DNA of 55,966 nucleotides, from contig CAYVUI010000012.1 of NCBI GenBank assembly GCA_964454745.1, forward strand, positions 1 to 55,966. Reading direction: 5' to 3'. Within the stretch, counting starts at the first letter, position 1. Each line of letters starts with the position of its first letter. Below the pieces are notes generated by a model, which was given only the letters and a program-made list of their open reading frames with translations, had not been told where the DNA came from and ran no database searches. Position numbers and translations under genes: made by a program. The stretch is from CAYVUI01 sp964454745 (GTDB lineage: Bacteria; Planctomycetota; Phycisphaerae; Sedimentisphaerales; Anaerohalosphaeraceae). Positions 18,122-27,521 of this stretch are shown piece after piece.

Positions 18122-18580
18122 ATGATAAATGCTGACGGTTTATCAAATTTCGACAAAGAAGCGTTTGATATTTATGCACTTTGCGATCGAGATCTGCTCA
18201 AAGCCGTGGAGATACTTGAAAGACAGCTTACCGTTTTACAGTCCAGGGCGCAGGTGCTGATGAGCCTGGCAGGGGTGGTGCTAACCATTACAGGTTTTTC
18301 GGGACGGAGGATTGCAGAAACCGGTTTGTATGCCCAGGTTTGTGTTATTTTAGGCTTATCCGTCGTGCTGACAAGTGCAGTGTGGATTTGGAGCAAGGTC
18401 TTATCTGTCAAGTGGATTACCAGCCAGTTAGGCGGCGAGCCGCAGGAAGTAATAGCGAGATTGATTGAGCGAAGAAATAAAAAAACAAGGGCGTATATGA
18501 TCGGCGGTTTTATTTTGTGCTGTGGATTTGTACTCTACAGTTCAGCGTTTGCAATGATGCTTTTATTCAATATTGATTAA
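18122..18580 (+). CDS. Small two-helix membrane protein, function unknown
   Basis: A 152-residue protein from ATG 18122, preceded at 7 bp by AAAGGA. ATG 18095, with AAAGG closer by, would add nine residues and cannot be excluded. An amphipathic N-terminal segment (FDIYALCDRDLLKAVEILERQLTVLQ) precedes two or three hydrophobic helices (VLMSLAGVVLTITGF, VCVILGLSVVLTSAVWIW, YMIGGFILCCGFVLYSSAFAMML). A basic segment ARLIERRNKKTRA lies between them. I do not recognise the family. It lies 13 bp upstream of the large oxidoreductase gene and probably shares its transcript. Confidence 0.65.
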   Translation: MINADGLSNFDKEAFDIYALCDRDLLKAVEILERQLTVLQSRAQVLMSLAGVVLTITGFSGRRIAETGLYAQVCVILGLSVVLTSAVWIWSKVLSVKWITSQLGGEPQEVIARLIERRNKKTRAYMIGGFILCCGFVLYSSAFAMMLLFNID

Positions 18581-18593
18581 GTGAGAATCAGCG

Positions 18594-21257
18594 ATGTCCG
18601 TTGCCGTAGAAAAGACACAAAATTGGAAGTACAGACTTTCTTCTATCGAAGGATTCATTCATGTTTGCGATGAAGCGGGTGTAAAGATTGACATTCAGCA
18701 GGATGTTTCGGTCCTTGCAAACGAAGTGAAAGCCGGGACACTACTGATCCCTAATTCCCTGGCGGTTCATCCCATGGAAGGTGCAGATGGGGACTCACAA
18801 GGCAATCCGGGGCCATTAACCCTGCGAAGATACAATCGCTTCGCTGCCGGTGGCGCTGGACTGATCTGGGCAGAAGCCATTGCTGTTGTGAAGGAAGGCA
18901 GGGCAAATCCCCGTCAATTGTGGCTGCACGAAGGGACGAAAGCTGCCTTTAAGAACATGGTGACTCAAATGCGTCAGTCAGCAAAGCAGTCCATGGGGCA
19001 GGATCATAATCCGGTCATTGTTGCCCAATTGACCCATTCCGGCCGATACAGCAAGCTCGACGGCATTGCCAGACCGCTGATCCCTCAGCGAGATCCATAT
19101 CGCGATTCGCTGATTCCCGAGCCTGCCCCCACAACAAACAGGCCGAGTAAAGTCGATGATTCCTGCATTATTACTGATGCATACCTTGACAATCTCCAGT
19201 TGGAGTACGTCAAGGCTGCTAAGCTCGCTTATGAGGCGGGTTTTGACGCGATTGACCTCAAGAGTTGCCACGGCTACCTCGTAAATGAACTTCTCGCCAG
19301 CCGGGATCGCCGGGGCAAATACGGCGGTTCGTTCGAAAATCGGACACGATTTATCCTTGAAGTGATTGATAAGATCAAAGCCCGGCTTGGCGATAAAATA
19401 GGCATTTGCCTTCGCCTTGGCTTTTATGATGCGATTCCGTTTCCCTACGGGTGGGGAGTAGATGAAGACGAGTACACAAAACCAGACCTTGCCGAGCCGA
19501 AAAAGCTCGTTCAGTTGCTTGGCGATAAAGGCGTACGTTTGATTAACTTTACTATCGCCAATCCATATTATAATCCTCATGTTGGAAGGCCGTTTAATAA
19601 CCCGATCAAAGGGGCCTATAGCGATCCGGAACATCCACTCAAAGGGGTTGAGCGTTTAATTGAAATCGCTGCAGAAGTCCAGACGCAGTTCCCGCAGATG
19701 GTCCTTGTCGGTACCGGATACAGCTGGCTTCGACAGCTTATGGGCAATGTCGCAGCAGCCTCAGTGGAACAGGGTAAAATCAAGATCGTTGGGGGCGGAC
19801 GCATGGGATTTGCCTATCCTGATTTCGCAAAGGATCTGCTCCAAACCGGAAAGCTCGATAAACAAAAGGTTTGTATTGGCTGCAGTGCATGTACCCAACT
19901 GATGCGCGACGGCCAGATGGCCGGCTGCGTGGTTCGCGATAATAAAATTTACGGGCCTATTTTCAAACAGGGCCGTATGAGCGACAGGGGAAACCTCCAG
20001 CGACTGGCTCAAAATTGTCTGCAATGCCAGGAGCCAACCTGTCAGCTCGGGTGCCCGGCAGGTATTGACATCCCGGACTTCATCCAGAAGTTTCTCGATG
20101 GCGATGACAAGGGGGCTTATCAAACAATTCGCAGTTCGAACATCCTGCCCGAAGTTTGTGCATGGCTATGCCCGGTTGCCCAGCAGTGCCAGGGGAATTG
20201 CCTCCAGCGTTTCATCGGTGATGATGCACTTCCCATTGCGGATATACAGAGGTATTTATCCGAGCAGGCAAACAAAAACGGCTGGTCAAAGCTCAATATC
20301 CCGTCTGCCGCAACCGGTAAAAGTATCGCCATCCTGGGTGCGGGTCCTGCCGGGCTCTCTGCCGCGGCGATTCTCCTCGAGGCCGGCCATAAAGTAACTC
20401 TTTTCGATAAAAACACCGACCTGGGCGGTATGATCGACAGTGTCATTCCTTCAGACCGTCAGAGCACTTCACTAAGCGATGAGATCCGGGCCATCTTCCA
20501 GGATATCCCTTCCGATCGATTTGTGTTGGAACCGAATACTGTTTTGGATTCGGATGTCAACCTGAACCACATCCTGAAACGTGATTTTGATGCTGTCTTT
20601 ATCGGGATTGGCCTGCCAAAGGCGATCCGCAGTTCCGGGCAAAATCTTGAAGGGCTCTACGACGCACTGGAGTTTCTCAGGAAAGCCAAGAAAAATGACC
20701 AAATTGATTTACAAGGCAAAACCGTGGGCGTTATTGGCGGTGGAAATACAGCAATGGATGCGGCGGTGACCGCGGCCCAAAAAGGTGCAAAGGATGTATA
20801 CCTCCTTTACCGCAGGTCTTTCGCTGAAATGCCCGCCTGGTCGGCCGAGCGCGACAGGGCTGTTGAGCAGGGCGTTCACTTCCTGATTCTGACACAGCAG
20901 CTCGAGTATACCTCAGAGAACGGCACAATCAAGGGCGTAACTGTTTGCCCATGCCAGTTGGGTGCCCCGGATGAGTCCGGCCGGCGCAGGCCCATTGCTC
21001 TCAAAGACAGTTCCTATCATTTGAACATGGATATCATTGTTGAGGCCATTGGCCAGCAGTCAGACGAACAGATCGAAAGCATCCTTCCGGGAGTGCAATT
21101 GAAATGGGGATTGGTTCAGGTTGACGACCACTGCCGGACCTCTATTGAGAAAGTCTTTGCCGGCGGGGACATCGTAAGGGGGGCCTCCACCGTTGTTGCG
21201 GCGGTTGCTGATGGTATGAAAGCGGCAAAAGAGATTGACAGGATGCTAAGGGGCTAA
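18594..21257 (+). CDS. Fused OYE-type flavoprotein, Fe-S linker and GltD-like NAD(P)H oxidoreductase
   Basis: An 887-residue redox enzyme. Residues about 35-420 form an old-yellow-enzyme TIM barrel (NSLAVHPMEGADGD, LIWAEAIAV, VIVAQLTHSGRYSK, AIDLKSCHGYLVNELLASRDRRGKYGGSFENR, IKIVGGGRMGF). CIGCSACTQLMRDGQMAGC near 426 is an iron-sulfur motif as in 2,4-dienoyl-CoA reductases. A second Fe-S domain of glutamate-synthase small-subunit type follows (CLQCQEPTCQLGCPAG near 473 and CAWLCPVAQQCQGNC near 520). Then come an FAD Rossmann fold (ILGAGPAGLSAAAILLEAGH near 579) and an NAD(P)H fold (VGVIGGGNTAMDAA near 711). Electrons probably flow NAD(P)H to FAD to Fe-S to FMN to an unsaturated substrate. It is longer than classic dienoyl-CoA reductase (about 670) because of the added GltD N-terminal domain. 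The substrate is unknown; it heads a sugar-acid gene cluster. Confidence 0.82.
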   Translation: MSVAVEKTQNWKYRLSSIEGFIHVCDEAGVKIDIQQDVSVLANEVKAGTLLIPNSLAVHPMEGADGDSQGNPGPLTLRRYNRFAAGGAGLIWAEAIAVVKEGRANPRQLWLHEGTKAAFKNMVTQMRQSAKQSMGQDHNPVIVAQLTHSGRYSKLDGIARPLIPQRDPYRDSLIPEPAPTTNRPSKVDDSCIITDAYLDNLQLEYVKAAKLAYEAGFDAIDLKSCHGYLVNELLASRDRRGKYGGSFENRTRFILEVIDKIKARLGDKIGICLRLGFYDAIPFPYGWGVDEDEYTKPDLAEPKKLVQLLGDKGVRLINFTIANPYYNPHVGRPFNNPIKGAYSDPEHPLKGVERLIEIAAEVQTQFPQMVLVGTGYSWLRQLMGNVAAASVEQGKIKIVGGGRMGFAYPDFAKDLLQTGKLDKQKVCIGCSACTQLMRDGQMAGCVVRDNKIYGPIFKQGRMSDRGNLQRLAQNCLQCQEPTCQLGCPAGIDIPDFIQKFLDGDDKGAYQTIRSSNILPEVCAWLCPVAQQCQGNCLQRFIGDDALPIADIQRYLSEQANKNGWSKLNIPSAATGKSIAILGAGPAGLSAAAILLEAGHKVTLFDKNTDLGGMIDSVIPSDRQSTSLSDEIRAIFQDIPSDRFVLEPNTVLDSDVNLNHILKRDFDAVFIGIGLPKAIRSSGQNLEGLYDALEFLRKAKKNDQIDLQGKTVGVIGGGNTAMDAAVTAAQKGAKDVYLLYRRSFAEMPAWSAERDRAVEQGVHFLILTQQLEYTSENGTIKGVTVCPCQLGAPDESGRRRPIALKDSSYHLNMDIIVEAIGQQSDEQIESILPGVQLKWGLVQVDDHCRTSIEKVFAGGDIVRGASTVVAAVADGMKAAKEIDRMLRG

Positions 21258-21263
21258 GCCGGC

Positions 21264-22292
21264 ATGACATCACTTGAGAAAATCAGAATGAAATTTGCAG
21301 GCACAGGCCAAGATATTTGCCTGTTTTGCCCGGCCATTTATGAACACAAGGCAAAGCTGATTGGCCGGGGCATCAGTGAAGTTGCGCAAGATCCTGATTT
21401 GCTGACCGAGTCGGTGTTTGCTGAGTATGAAACGTACAAGCCGGATATGCTGACCGTGGGGATGGACATATACAATATCGAGGCCCAGGCGATTGGAGCT
21501 GAGGTTGTCTACACAGACGCAAAGGATGCCGTACCATCGATAAAAGAGGGATTGATTGAGAATCTCGACCAGGTTTCCAGCCTTCAGAAGATTGACACTG
21601 CCAGTGCCGGCAGAATGCCGGTCGTGCTCCAGGCCGCTCAAGCGGTTCATAAAAAACTTGGCGATGAGATCTGCGTTCGCGGTGCGGTAAGCGGACCGCT
21701 CTCGATCGCCGCGGAGCTTTTCGGCATTGAAAAGCTGATCATGGAGATGGTTATGAATCCCGCAGGTTTTGAACAATTGCTGGATTACTGTGCGGATGTA
21801 ACGCTCAGGTATGGGCAGGAGTTCATTAAAAGAGGCATGTCAGTTTGCCTGTTCGACTCTCAGGCCTCGCCGCCGCTGATTGCCCCGGCCAACTACAGCG
21901 AATCCATGCTCGGCCGCATGAAAGAGATGGACAGCCAGTACAAACAATCCGGCTGTGAATTCACCGAATACGTGATCGGCGGAACTACGGATGAAATCGC
22001 TACCATGATGATTGAGACAGGTTTTGATATGATCTTAAGTGACTTCTGTGCAGATCCGGCCCGGATGCTGGGCAAGACGCGAGCGGGGCAGTTGATCCGG
22101 CGAAACATCAATCCGCGTTTGATTGAGCAGGGTGACAGCTTCGAGCTCGAAAAGGAAATACGGCAAACGGTTGTGATAGCCAAACAACACAGCAATGTAG
22201 TACTCGGCACGGGGGTGCTTGGTTACAATACTCCGCCGGAGAACATCCTTCGTACAAAACAAAAATGTGAAGCGTTTTATCATGAGGCTTAA
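21264..22292 (+). CDS. URO-D/MtaA-superfamily protein, paralogue 5 (no HxCG)
   Basis: A 342-residue superfamily member with MtaA-like features: KPDMLTVGMDIYNIEAQAIG, ICVRGAVSGPLSIAAELFGIEKL, LFDSQASPPLIAPANYSE and the end VVLGTGVLGYNTPPENILR. The place of H-x-C-G reads FTEYVIGG, so the zinc-site His and Cys are missing and a Glu is present instead. The start ATG has AAGGGG upstream; the gene lies 6 bp after the OYE/GltD-like gene and 1 bp before the SDR gene, so it is firmly within this operon. That context suggests a step in the same catabolic route rather than haem synthesis. The exact reaction is unknown. Confidence 0.75.
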   Translation: MTSLEKIRMKFAGTGQDICLFCPAIYEHKAKLIGRGISEVAQDPDLLTESVFAEYETYKPDMLTVGMDIYNIEAQAIGAEVVYTDAKDAVPSIKEGLIENLDQVSSLQKIDTASAGRMPVVLQAAQAVHKKLGDEICVRGAVSGPLSIAAELFGIEKLIMEMVMNPAGFEQLLDYCADVTLRYGQEFIKRGMSVCLFDSQASPPLIAPANYSESMLGRMKEMDSQYKQSGCEFTEYVIGGTTDEIATMMIETGFDMILSDFCADPARMLGKTRAGQLIRRNINPRLIEQGDSFELEKEIRQTVVIAKQHSNVVLGTGVLGYNTPPENILRTKQKCEAFYHEA

Positions 22293-22293
22293 A

Positions 22294-23088
22294 ATGTCAG
22301 AAAGAAAAGCAGCAATCGTAACCGGTGCCAGCCGGGGAATCGGTCGAGCCATTGCCCTGGAACTGGCACAGTTGGAATATGATATCGTTGTCAACTACTT
22401 CGATTTCAAAGAGGGTCAGCTCGACGACACTGCGGCCGGGGAAACACAACAGCAAATCGAACAGGCCGGGGTACAATGCCAGGTCCTCCGGGGAGATATC
22501 AGTTCTGCTCAGGATAGACAAAGCCTGATCGACCTTGCCAGAAAGACTTTCGGCAGATGTGATATGCTGGTCAACAATGCCGGCGTTGCTCCTGCAAAAC
22601 GACTGGATATCCTCGAAGCTACAGAGCAAAGCTACGACCGGGTCATGAATATCAATCTCAAAGGACCGTATTTCCTGACCCAGGCGGTCGCAAACTGGAT
22701 GATCGAGCAGCAAAAGGCAGATCCGGACCGCCAGTGCCGTATTTGCAATACGGCCAGTATGTCATCCTATACCAGCAGCCCGGCCCGTGGCGAATACTGC
22801 CTGAGCAAAGCCGGAATCAGTATGATGACCATGCTCTATGCGGATCGTCTTGCCGAGTACGGAATCGGTGTGTTCGAAATCCGGCCCGGTATCATCATGA
22901 CGGATATGACCAGTGTGGTTAAAGATAAATACGACAAGCTTATCGCCGAGGGATTGACGCCCATCAAGAGATGGGGCCAACCGGAAGATATTGCAAAAGC
23001 CATCGGTGCCATCGCTGAGGGTCGGCTCGATTTCTCGACCGGCCAGATCATCAATGTCGACGGCGGATTTCATCTCAGAAGGCTCTAA
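22294..23088 (+). CDS. SDR-family NAD(P)-dependent oxidoreductase
   Basis: A 264-residue short-chain dehydrogenase/reductase. The cofactor motif GASRGIG is at 11-17, NNAG near 95 and the catalytic tyrosine and lysine Y168-x3-K172 in EYCLSKAG, with the serine in NTASMSS. The C-terminal GQIINVDGGFHL is typical of the classical FabG-like subfamily. ATG 22294 follows the URO-D stop by one base; the open frame upstream is overlap. In a cluster with KDG kinase and KDPG aldolase it may oxidise or reduce a sugar acid intermediate. A fatty-acid role is less likely in this context. Confidence 0.85.
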   Translation: MSERKAAIVTGASRGIGRAIALELAQLEYDIVVNYFDFKEGQLDDTAAGETQQQIEQAGVQCQVLRGDISSAQDRQSLIDLARKTFGRCDMLVNNAGVAPAKRLDILEATEQSYDRVMNINLKGPYFLTQAVANWMIEQQKADPDRQCRICNTASMSSYTSSPARGEYCLSKAGISMMTMLYADRLAEYGIGVFEIRPGIIMTDMTSVVKDKYDKLIAEGLTPIKRWGQPEDIAKAIGAIAEGRLDFSTGQIINVDGGFHLRRL

Positions 23089-23103
23089 AATTTCGAGGAC
23101 ACT

Positions 23104-25134
23104 ATGGAAACAAAAACAATCGCAGGACAAAAGGTAACCATTTATAAATACAATACCGTCGTTGTCGGTGCCGGTGCGGCCGGGATGAACTGCACCAGGA
23201 AGCTCTACGAGTTTATGAGCCACAAAGGCATCCGAAATCCCCAAGAGAGAATCGCGGTGGTAACTGCCGGCCTGCCCCTTGGGGCTTCCCGGATGAGCGG
23301 TTCAGACAAGCAGACCTATTACAAGATGGGGACCAGCCCGGATGTCGCCGACAGCCCGGAAAGCTTTGCCAAAAGCCTGACCGCGGGCGGCTGCTGCCAT
23401 GGTGACCTTGCCCTGGCTGAAGGTATCGGTTCACTGCGGGGATTCTACAATCTTGTCGAGGCCGGCGTGCCCTTCCCGCATAACCATTTGGGAACCTACA
23501 TCGGCTACAAAACCGACCATGACCCTTACGAACGTGCCACTTCTGCAGGTCCCAAGACCAGCAAATTCATGAGTGAATGTCTCGAAAAAATCGTCCGCAG
23601 CTACGGCATTGAAATCTTCGATCACCGCGAATCTGTCGAGCTGATTACTGACGGCACCGGCGAAGACAAGCGAATCATCGGCCTGGTAACCCTTCACAAA
23701 AAAGAACTGACTGACAGCAGTTTTGCTGTCAATGTCTTCTTTGCAGAGAATTTCGTTTTCGCCGCCGGCGGACCGGGCGCCCTGTATAAAACCAGCGTCT
23801 ATCCCCTCGGACAGACTGGTATGCACGGAATCGCCTTTAAAGCCGGACTGGCTGCGGAGAACCTTACCGAATCGCAGTTTGGCCTGGCCAGCACGAAATT
23901 CCGCTGGAATGTTTCCGGTACATACATGCAGGTGATTCCACGAATTTTCAGTACGGACGAAAATGGAAAGGACGAAAAAGAATTTCTTACTGATTTTTTT
24001 CCGACAATGAGTAAAATGGCCACCAATATCTTTCTTAAAGGTTATCAGTGGCCGTTTGATCCCCAGCGAATTGAGAATCTTCAGTCCTCGCTGATTGATG
24101 TGATCGTCTTTAATGAAAACCAAAAAGGCCGCCGGGTCTTCATGGACTTCCTTAAAAATCCCATCGGCAGCCCTGGCATGAAGGAATTTCGTATCGAAGA
24201 TCTTGAGCCCGAGGCCCTTGATTATCTCAAGGCCACCGGCGCAATGCAGAAACTACCCATCGAACGGCTCGAGCACATGAACCCTCCCGCGATTGACATC
24301 TACCGCGAGAATGATATCGACCTCTACGCAGAACCGCTTGAAATTGCCGTGTGTGCCCAGCACAACAACGGCGGCTTCGGCGTCAATCAATGGTGGGAAT
24401 CCAACATCAAACGCACTTTCATCGTCGGAGAAATGGCAGGTACCCACGGAGTGAAAAGGCCCGGCGGTTCCGCTCTCAATGCCGGCCAGGTCGGCGGGCA
24501 GCGGGCAGCGGAATATATCGTAAATACCTTAGAAAATGCTCCTGTTCAAACCAATATTGACGCCTTCTCAGATAAAATCGAGTCGGTCATCAACGGCCTT
24601 GCATCCTTAAAAAGTGCTTCTGCTGTATTGACTCCTGCTGATGCGATAGCACAAATTCAGGATCGCATGACCCGCTTCGGGGGACACATCCGCAAGCTTG
24701 AAAATGCCCAAAAGGCCCTCAAAGAAGCGCAGGACCTTCACCGGCTTATTAAAAACCGGGGCCTCCGTGTCGACCATACCAAGGACCTGGTTCTCGCCGT
24801 TGAGGCCAGGCACCTCGCCCTGTCAAGTATCGCCAGTCTAAAGGCCATCGTCGAGCTGCTTAAGGCCGAAAGCGGTTCACGGGGCTCTCATCTGGTGCTC
24901 GACGACAGCGGCCGTGAAATTCATCCCGATATCAAGGATCCGGACACCGGTAACCCGCTGAAGTTTAAGCCCGAGAATGAATCACTTCGAAACAGGATAT
25001 TGCAGATAATTTGTGATAATACTCTTGAAGATCTCTTTCAGTGCAATATGATAGATGTCAGGCCGCAGCCTGCCGATCGCAAAGCGTTTGAGCCCGCGTG
25101 GAAGGATTACAGAGAAGGTAATATCTATTCGTGA
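23104..25134 (+). CDS. Large FAD-dependent oxidoreductase (fumarate reductase / L-aspartate oxidase-like)
   Basis: A 676-residue flavoprotein. NTVVVGAGAAGMNCTRKLYE at 17-36 contains the FAD Rossmann GxGxxG motif (22-27). VFAAGGPGALYKTSVYPLGQTGMHGIAFKAGL is the conserved block of succinate dehydrogenase/fumarate reductase flavoprotein subunits. A C-terminal EMAGTHGVKRPGGSALNAGQVGGQRAAEYI contacts FAD, and a helical tail follows from about 500. No signal peptide or Fe-S partner gene is adjacent, so it is not a classical respiratory complex subunit. The substrate is unknown. The gene lies 15 bp after the SDR gene with a GAGGAC ribosome site. Confidence 0.8.
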   Translation: METKTIAGQKVTIYKYNTVVVGAGAAGMNCTRKLYEFMSHKGIRNPQERIAVVTAGLPLGASRMSGSDKQTYYKMGTSPDVADSPESFAKSLTAGGCCHGDLALAEGIGSLRGFYNLVEAGVPFPHNHLGTYIGYKTDHDPYERATSAGPKTSKFMSECLEKIVRSYGIEIFDHRESVELITDGTGEDKRIIGLVTLHKKELTDSSFAVNVFFAENFVFAAGGPGALYKTSVYPLGQTGMHGIAFKAGLAAENLTESQFGLASTKFRWNVSGTYMQVIPRIFSTDENGKDEKEFLTDFFPTMSKMATNIFLKGYQWPFDPQRIENLQSSLIDVIVFNENQKGRRVFMDFLKNPIGSPGMKEFRIEDLEPEALDYLKATGAMQKLPIERLEHMNPPAIDIYRENDIDLYAEPLEIAVCAQHNNGGFGVNQWWESNIKRTFIVGEMAGTHGVKRPGGSALNAGQVGGQRAAEYIVNTLENAPVQTNIDAFSDKIESVINGLASLKSASAVLTPADAIAQIQDRMTRFGGHIRKLENAQKALKEAQDLHRLIKNRGLRVDHTKDLVLAVEARHLALSSIASLKAIVELLKAESGSRGSHLVLDDSGREIHPDIKDPDTGNPLKFKPENESLRNRILQIICDNTLEDLFQCNMIDVRPQPADRKAFEPAWKDYREGNIYS

Positions 25135-25150
25135 GATAAAGGATACCATT

Positions 25151-25822
25151 ATGGCAAGACATGCCCGACTAACCGTACTTACATCCATGAAACAGATCGG
25201 CGTGATCCCTGTTTTTTACAACAGTGATTTCGAGATTGTCAAAAATATCGTTACCGCCTGTGCCGATGGGGGTGCGAAATGCATCGAGTTTACCAACCGC
25301 GGTGACAGGGCGGTAAATGTCTTCACCCGGCTTGCTGAATACCGCGATGCAAGCCGGCCCGATATCATGCTGGGGGTGGGTTCCATCTGTGATGCCCCAA
25401 CCGCGGCCATGTATATCTCCGCGGGTGCCGATTTTGTTGTCGGACCGCTACTCGATGAAGAAACAGCAAAGTTGTGCAACAAGCGAAAAATCCCCTACAG
25501 TCCCGGCTGCGGTTCAGTGACGGAGATTCACAAGGCCCATGAACTCGGTGTCGAGATCGTCAAGGTTTTCCCCGGTTCACAGGTCGGCGGTCCCGGTTTT
25601 GTCAAGTCGGTCAAGGGGCCGTGTCCCTGGACCGATATCATGCCCACCGGGGGTGTCTCTCCCACCCGGGAAAGCCTCGAAGAGTGGTTTGGAGCTGGAA
25701 TCTGCTGTGCCGGCATGGGTTCGAAGTTGATTACAAAGGATCTCGTTGCTGCACAGGACTGGGCAGGTATCACACAAAAGGTAAAAGAAACCATCGAGCT
25801 GATTAAACAGATAAGAGGGTAA
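25151..25822 (+). CDS. 2-keto-3-deoxy-6-phosphogluconate aldolase (KDPG/KHG aldolase)
   Basis: A 223-residue class I aldolase that splits KDPG into pyruvate and glyceraldehyde-3-phosphate. The Schiff-base lysine is K138 in IVKVFPG, with the catalytic glutamate E46 and R50 in CIEFTNRGD, and TGGVSP near 167 for phosphate binding. ATG 25151 is chosen because AAAGGA precedes it and homology begins there; the frame also runs upstream to 25055, overlapping the flavoprotein gene. It is 1 bp upstream of the KDG kinase gene, giving the last two steps of uronate catabolism together. Confidence 0.9.
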   Translation: MARHARLTVLTSMKQIGVIPVFYNSDFEIVKNIVTACADGGAKCIEFTNRGDRAVNVFTRLAEYRDASRPDIMLGVGSICDAPTAAMYISAGADFVVGPLLDEETAKLCNKRKIPYSPGCGSVTEIHKAHELGVEIVKVFPGSQVGGPGFVKSVKGPCPWTDIMPTGGVSPTRESLEEWFGAGICCAGMGSKLITKDLVAAQDWAGITQKVKETIELIKQIRG

Positions 25823-25823
25823 T

Positions 25824-26921
25824 ATGGCTATCGAATTGCGACCGGAACAAGAGTGTAAATATGACATCCTGTCTCTTGGGGAAATTATGATTCGTCTGGA
25901 TCCGGGCTTTGAGAGGATTCACACCACCCGACAGTTCAAAGTCTGGGAAGGTGGCGGAGAATACAATGTAGCCCGCGGCCTGTGTCGATGCTTTGGCAAA
26001 AGAGCCGCTGTGGTGACGGCCATTCCGGAGAATCCGGTAGGCCGCCTGCTCGAAGACCTGATGCTTCAGGGCGGTGTCAATATGGAATATGTCAAATGGG
26101 TTCCCTTTGATGGCATTGGAAGAGAAGTCCGTGTTGGGCTGAATTTCACCGAAAAAGGTTTCGGGGTTCGTGCCGCCAGGGGGTGCAGCGACAGGGGGTA
26201 TTCTGCGGCTTCGCAGTTGAAGAAAGGGGATATCGACTGGGAAAAGATCTTCGGGCAAGATGGCGTTCGCTGGTTTCATACCGGCGGCATCTATGCGGCA
26301 CTTTCGCAAACCACCCCGGACGTGGTGATCGAAGCGATTGAAACCGCGAAAAAACATGGGACGATTGTCTCGTATGATCTGAACTATCGGCCTTCACTCT
26401 GGAAATCCATAGGCGGCCAGAAAAAGGCCCAGGAAGTCAACCATACAATTGCCCCGCTGGTCGATGTGATGATGGGCAATGAAGAAGATTTTACCGCCTG
26501 CCTGGGTTTTGAAGTGCCCGGCATGGATGAGCATATTTCCAAACTCGATCCGACCAACTTCGGTAAGATGATCGAGCAGGCTGTCAGGCAGTATCCCAAT
26601 TTTAAAGTGGTGGCCACCACCCTGCGAAATGCAAAAACCGCATGTATTAATGATTGGGGTGCGGTGATCTATACTGAAGGGAAACTTTACGAGGCCATAC
26701 TTCGTGAAAATCTTGAAATCTATGACCGTGTCGGCGGCGGGGACAGCTTTGCCTCGGGTCTTATCTACGGCTTAATGGAAGGAAAGGATCCGCAGGCAGC
26801 AGTCAATTATGGAGCCGCCCATGGAGCCCTCGCGATGACCACACCCGGAGATACTACCACGGCCACTCTGTCGGAAGTTGAAAAAGTCATGGCCGGCGGA
26901 ACGGCAAGAGTTGGCAGATAA
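25824..26921 (+). CDS. kdgK: 2-keto-3-deoxygluconate kinase (PfkB family)
   Basis: A 365-residue ribokinase-fold sugar kinase. DILSLGEIMIRLDP near residue 14, the GGGEYNVARGLCRCFGKRAAVVTAIP substrate/ATP region and DRVGGGDSFASGLIYG with catalytic base D307 define the PfkB family. YDLNYRPSLW is characteristic of KDG kinases. Pairing with KDPG aldolase one base upstream supports KDG phosphorylation over fructokinase activity. It is slightly longer than the usual 310-340 residues. The next gene starts immediately after its stop codon. Confidence 0.88.
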   Translation: MAIELRPEQECKYDILSLGEIMIRLDPGFERIHTTRQFKVWEGGGEYNVARGLCRCFGKRAAVVTAIPENPVGRLLEDLMLQGGVNMEYVKWVPFDGIGREVRVGLNFTEKGFGVRAARGCSDRGYSAASQLKKGDIDWEKIFGQDGVRWFHTGGIYAALSQTTPDVVIEAIETAKKHGTIVSYDLNYRPSLWKSIGGQKKAQEVNHTIAPLVDVMMGNEEDFTACLGFEVPGMDEHISKLDPTNFGKMIEQAVRQYPNFKVVATTLRNAKTACINDWGAVIYTEGKLYEAILRENLEIYDRVGGGDSFASGLIYGLMEGKDPQAAVNYGAAHGALAMTTPGDTTTATLSEVEKVMAGGTARVGR

Positions 26922-27455
26922 ATGGCAATAGACTTCGAAAAAAAAGGTTATCGCGGCTGGGAAGGTAAATTTTTTGCCGAGCAGATCACTTTCAATGTCA
27001 ATAAGGACATAGACCGGGCCCGGAAATACCTCGGTGAGATCATTCCGGATCTTTCCGGACCGATGAAGTCGAATTATCAATTGCTGGATTTACGTCTGCA
27101 AGCTGCAAATTGCCTGGTTAACAACGTTCGGCACTTTGCCAGCTTTCAGGGCCAGTTGGATCGTGTCAAAGCACTCAAGATCAAGCCACAATACCATCCG
27201 GTCCTGGGTACGCAAAGCAATTGGGATCGGACGCTGATGATCAATACCGCCCGTGCGGAAATTGACAACACCGCCTTGCTGATTGATATCCTCGAACGTA
27301 CATCCGAGACGATCATTAAAACCGCCGATACGCCTGAAGATGAGCGCATTCGTATGTTGGGGCTGACTTTGATAGAGCAACTGCAGAAAAAGCTCAAAAT
27401 CATGAACGCCCACTGGAATGATTATGATCACATTTTCACCGGTCCCAATCCGTAA
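26922..27455 (+). CDS. Conserved protein of unknown function in the KDG operon
   Basis: A 177-residue soluble protein beginning MAIDFEKKGYRGWEGKFFAEQ. It is mostly helical by eye (KDIDRARKYLGEIIPDL, TARAEIDNTALLIDILERTSE, LTLIEQLQKKLKIM), with no signal peptide, cysteine motif or known catalytic signature. Its ATG directly abuts the kinase TAA with no spacer, so expression is coupled to kdgK. I do not recognise the family. A role accessory to sugar-acid metabolism is inferred from position only. Confidence 0.65.
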   Translation: MAIDFEKKGYRGWEGKFFAEQITFNVNKDIDRARKYLGEIIPDLSGPMKSNYQLLDLRLQAANCLVNNVRHFASFQGQLDRVKALKIKPQYHPVLGTQSNWDRTLMINTARAEIDNTALLIDILERTSETIIKTADTPEDERIRMLGLTLIEQLQKKLKIMNAHWNDYDHIFTGPNP

Positions 27456-27521
27456 TGCAATTAAATAGATGACACAACAGGTTCAGCAGAAAACACATCC
27501 TATACTTGAAAGGAGAACAAA

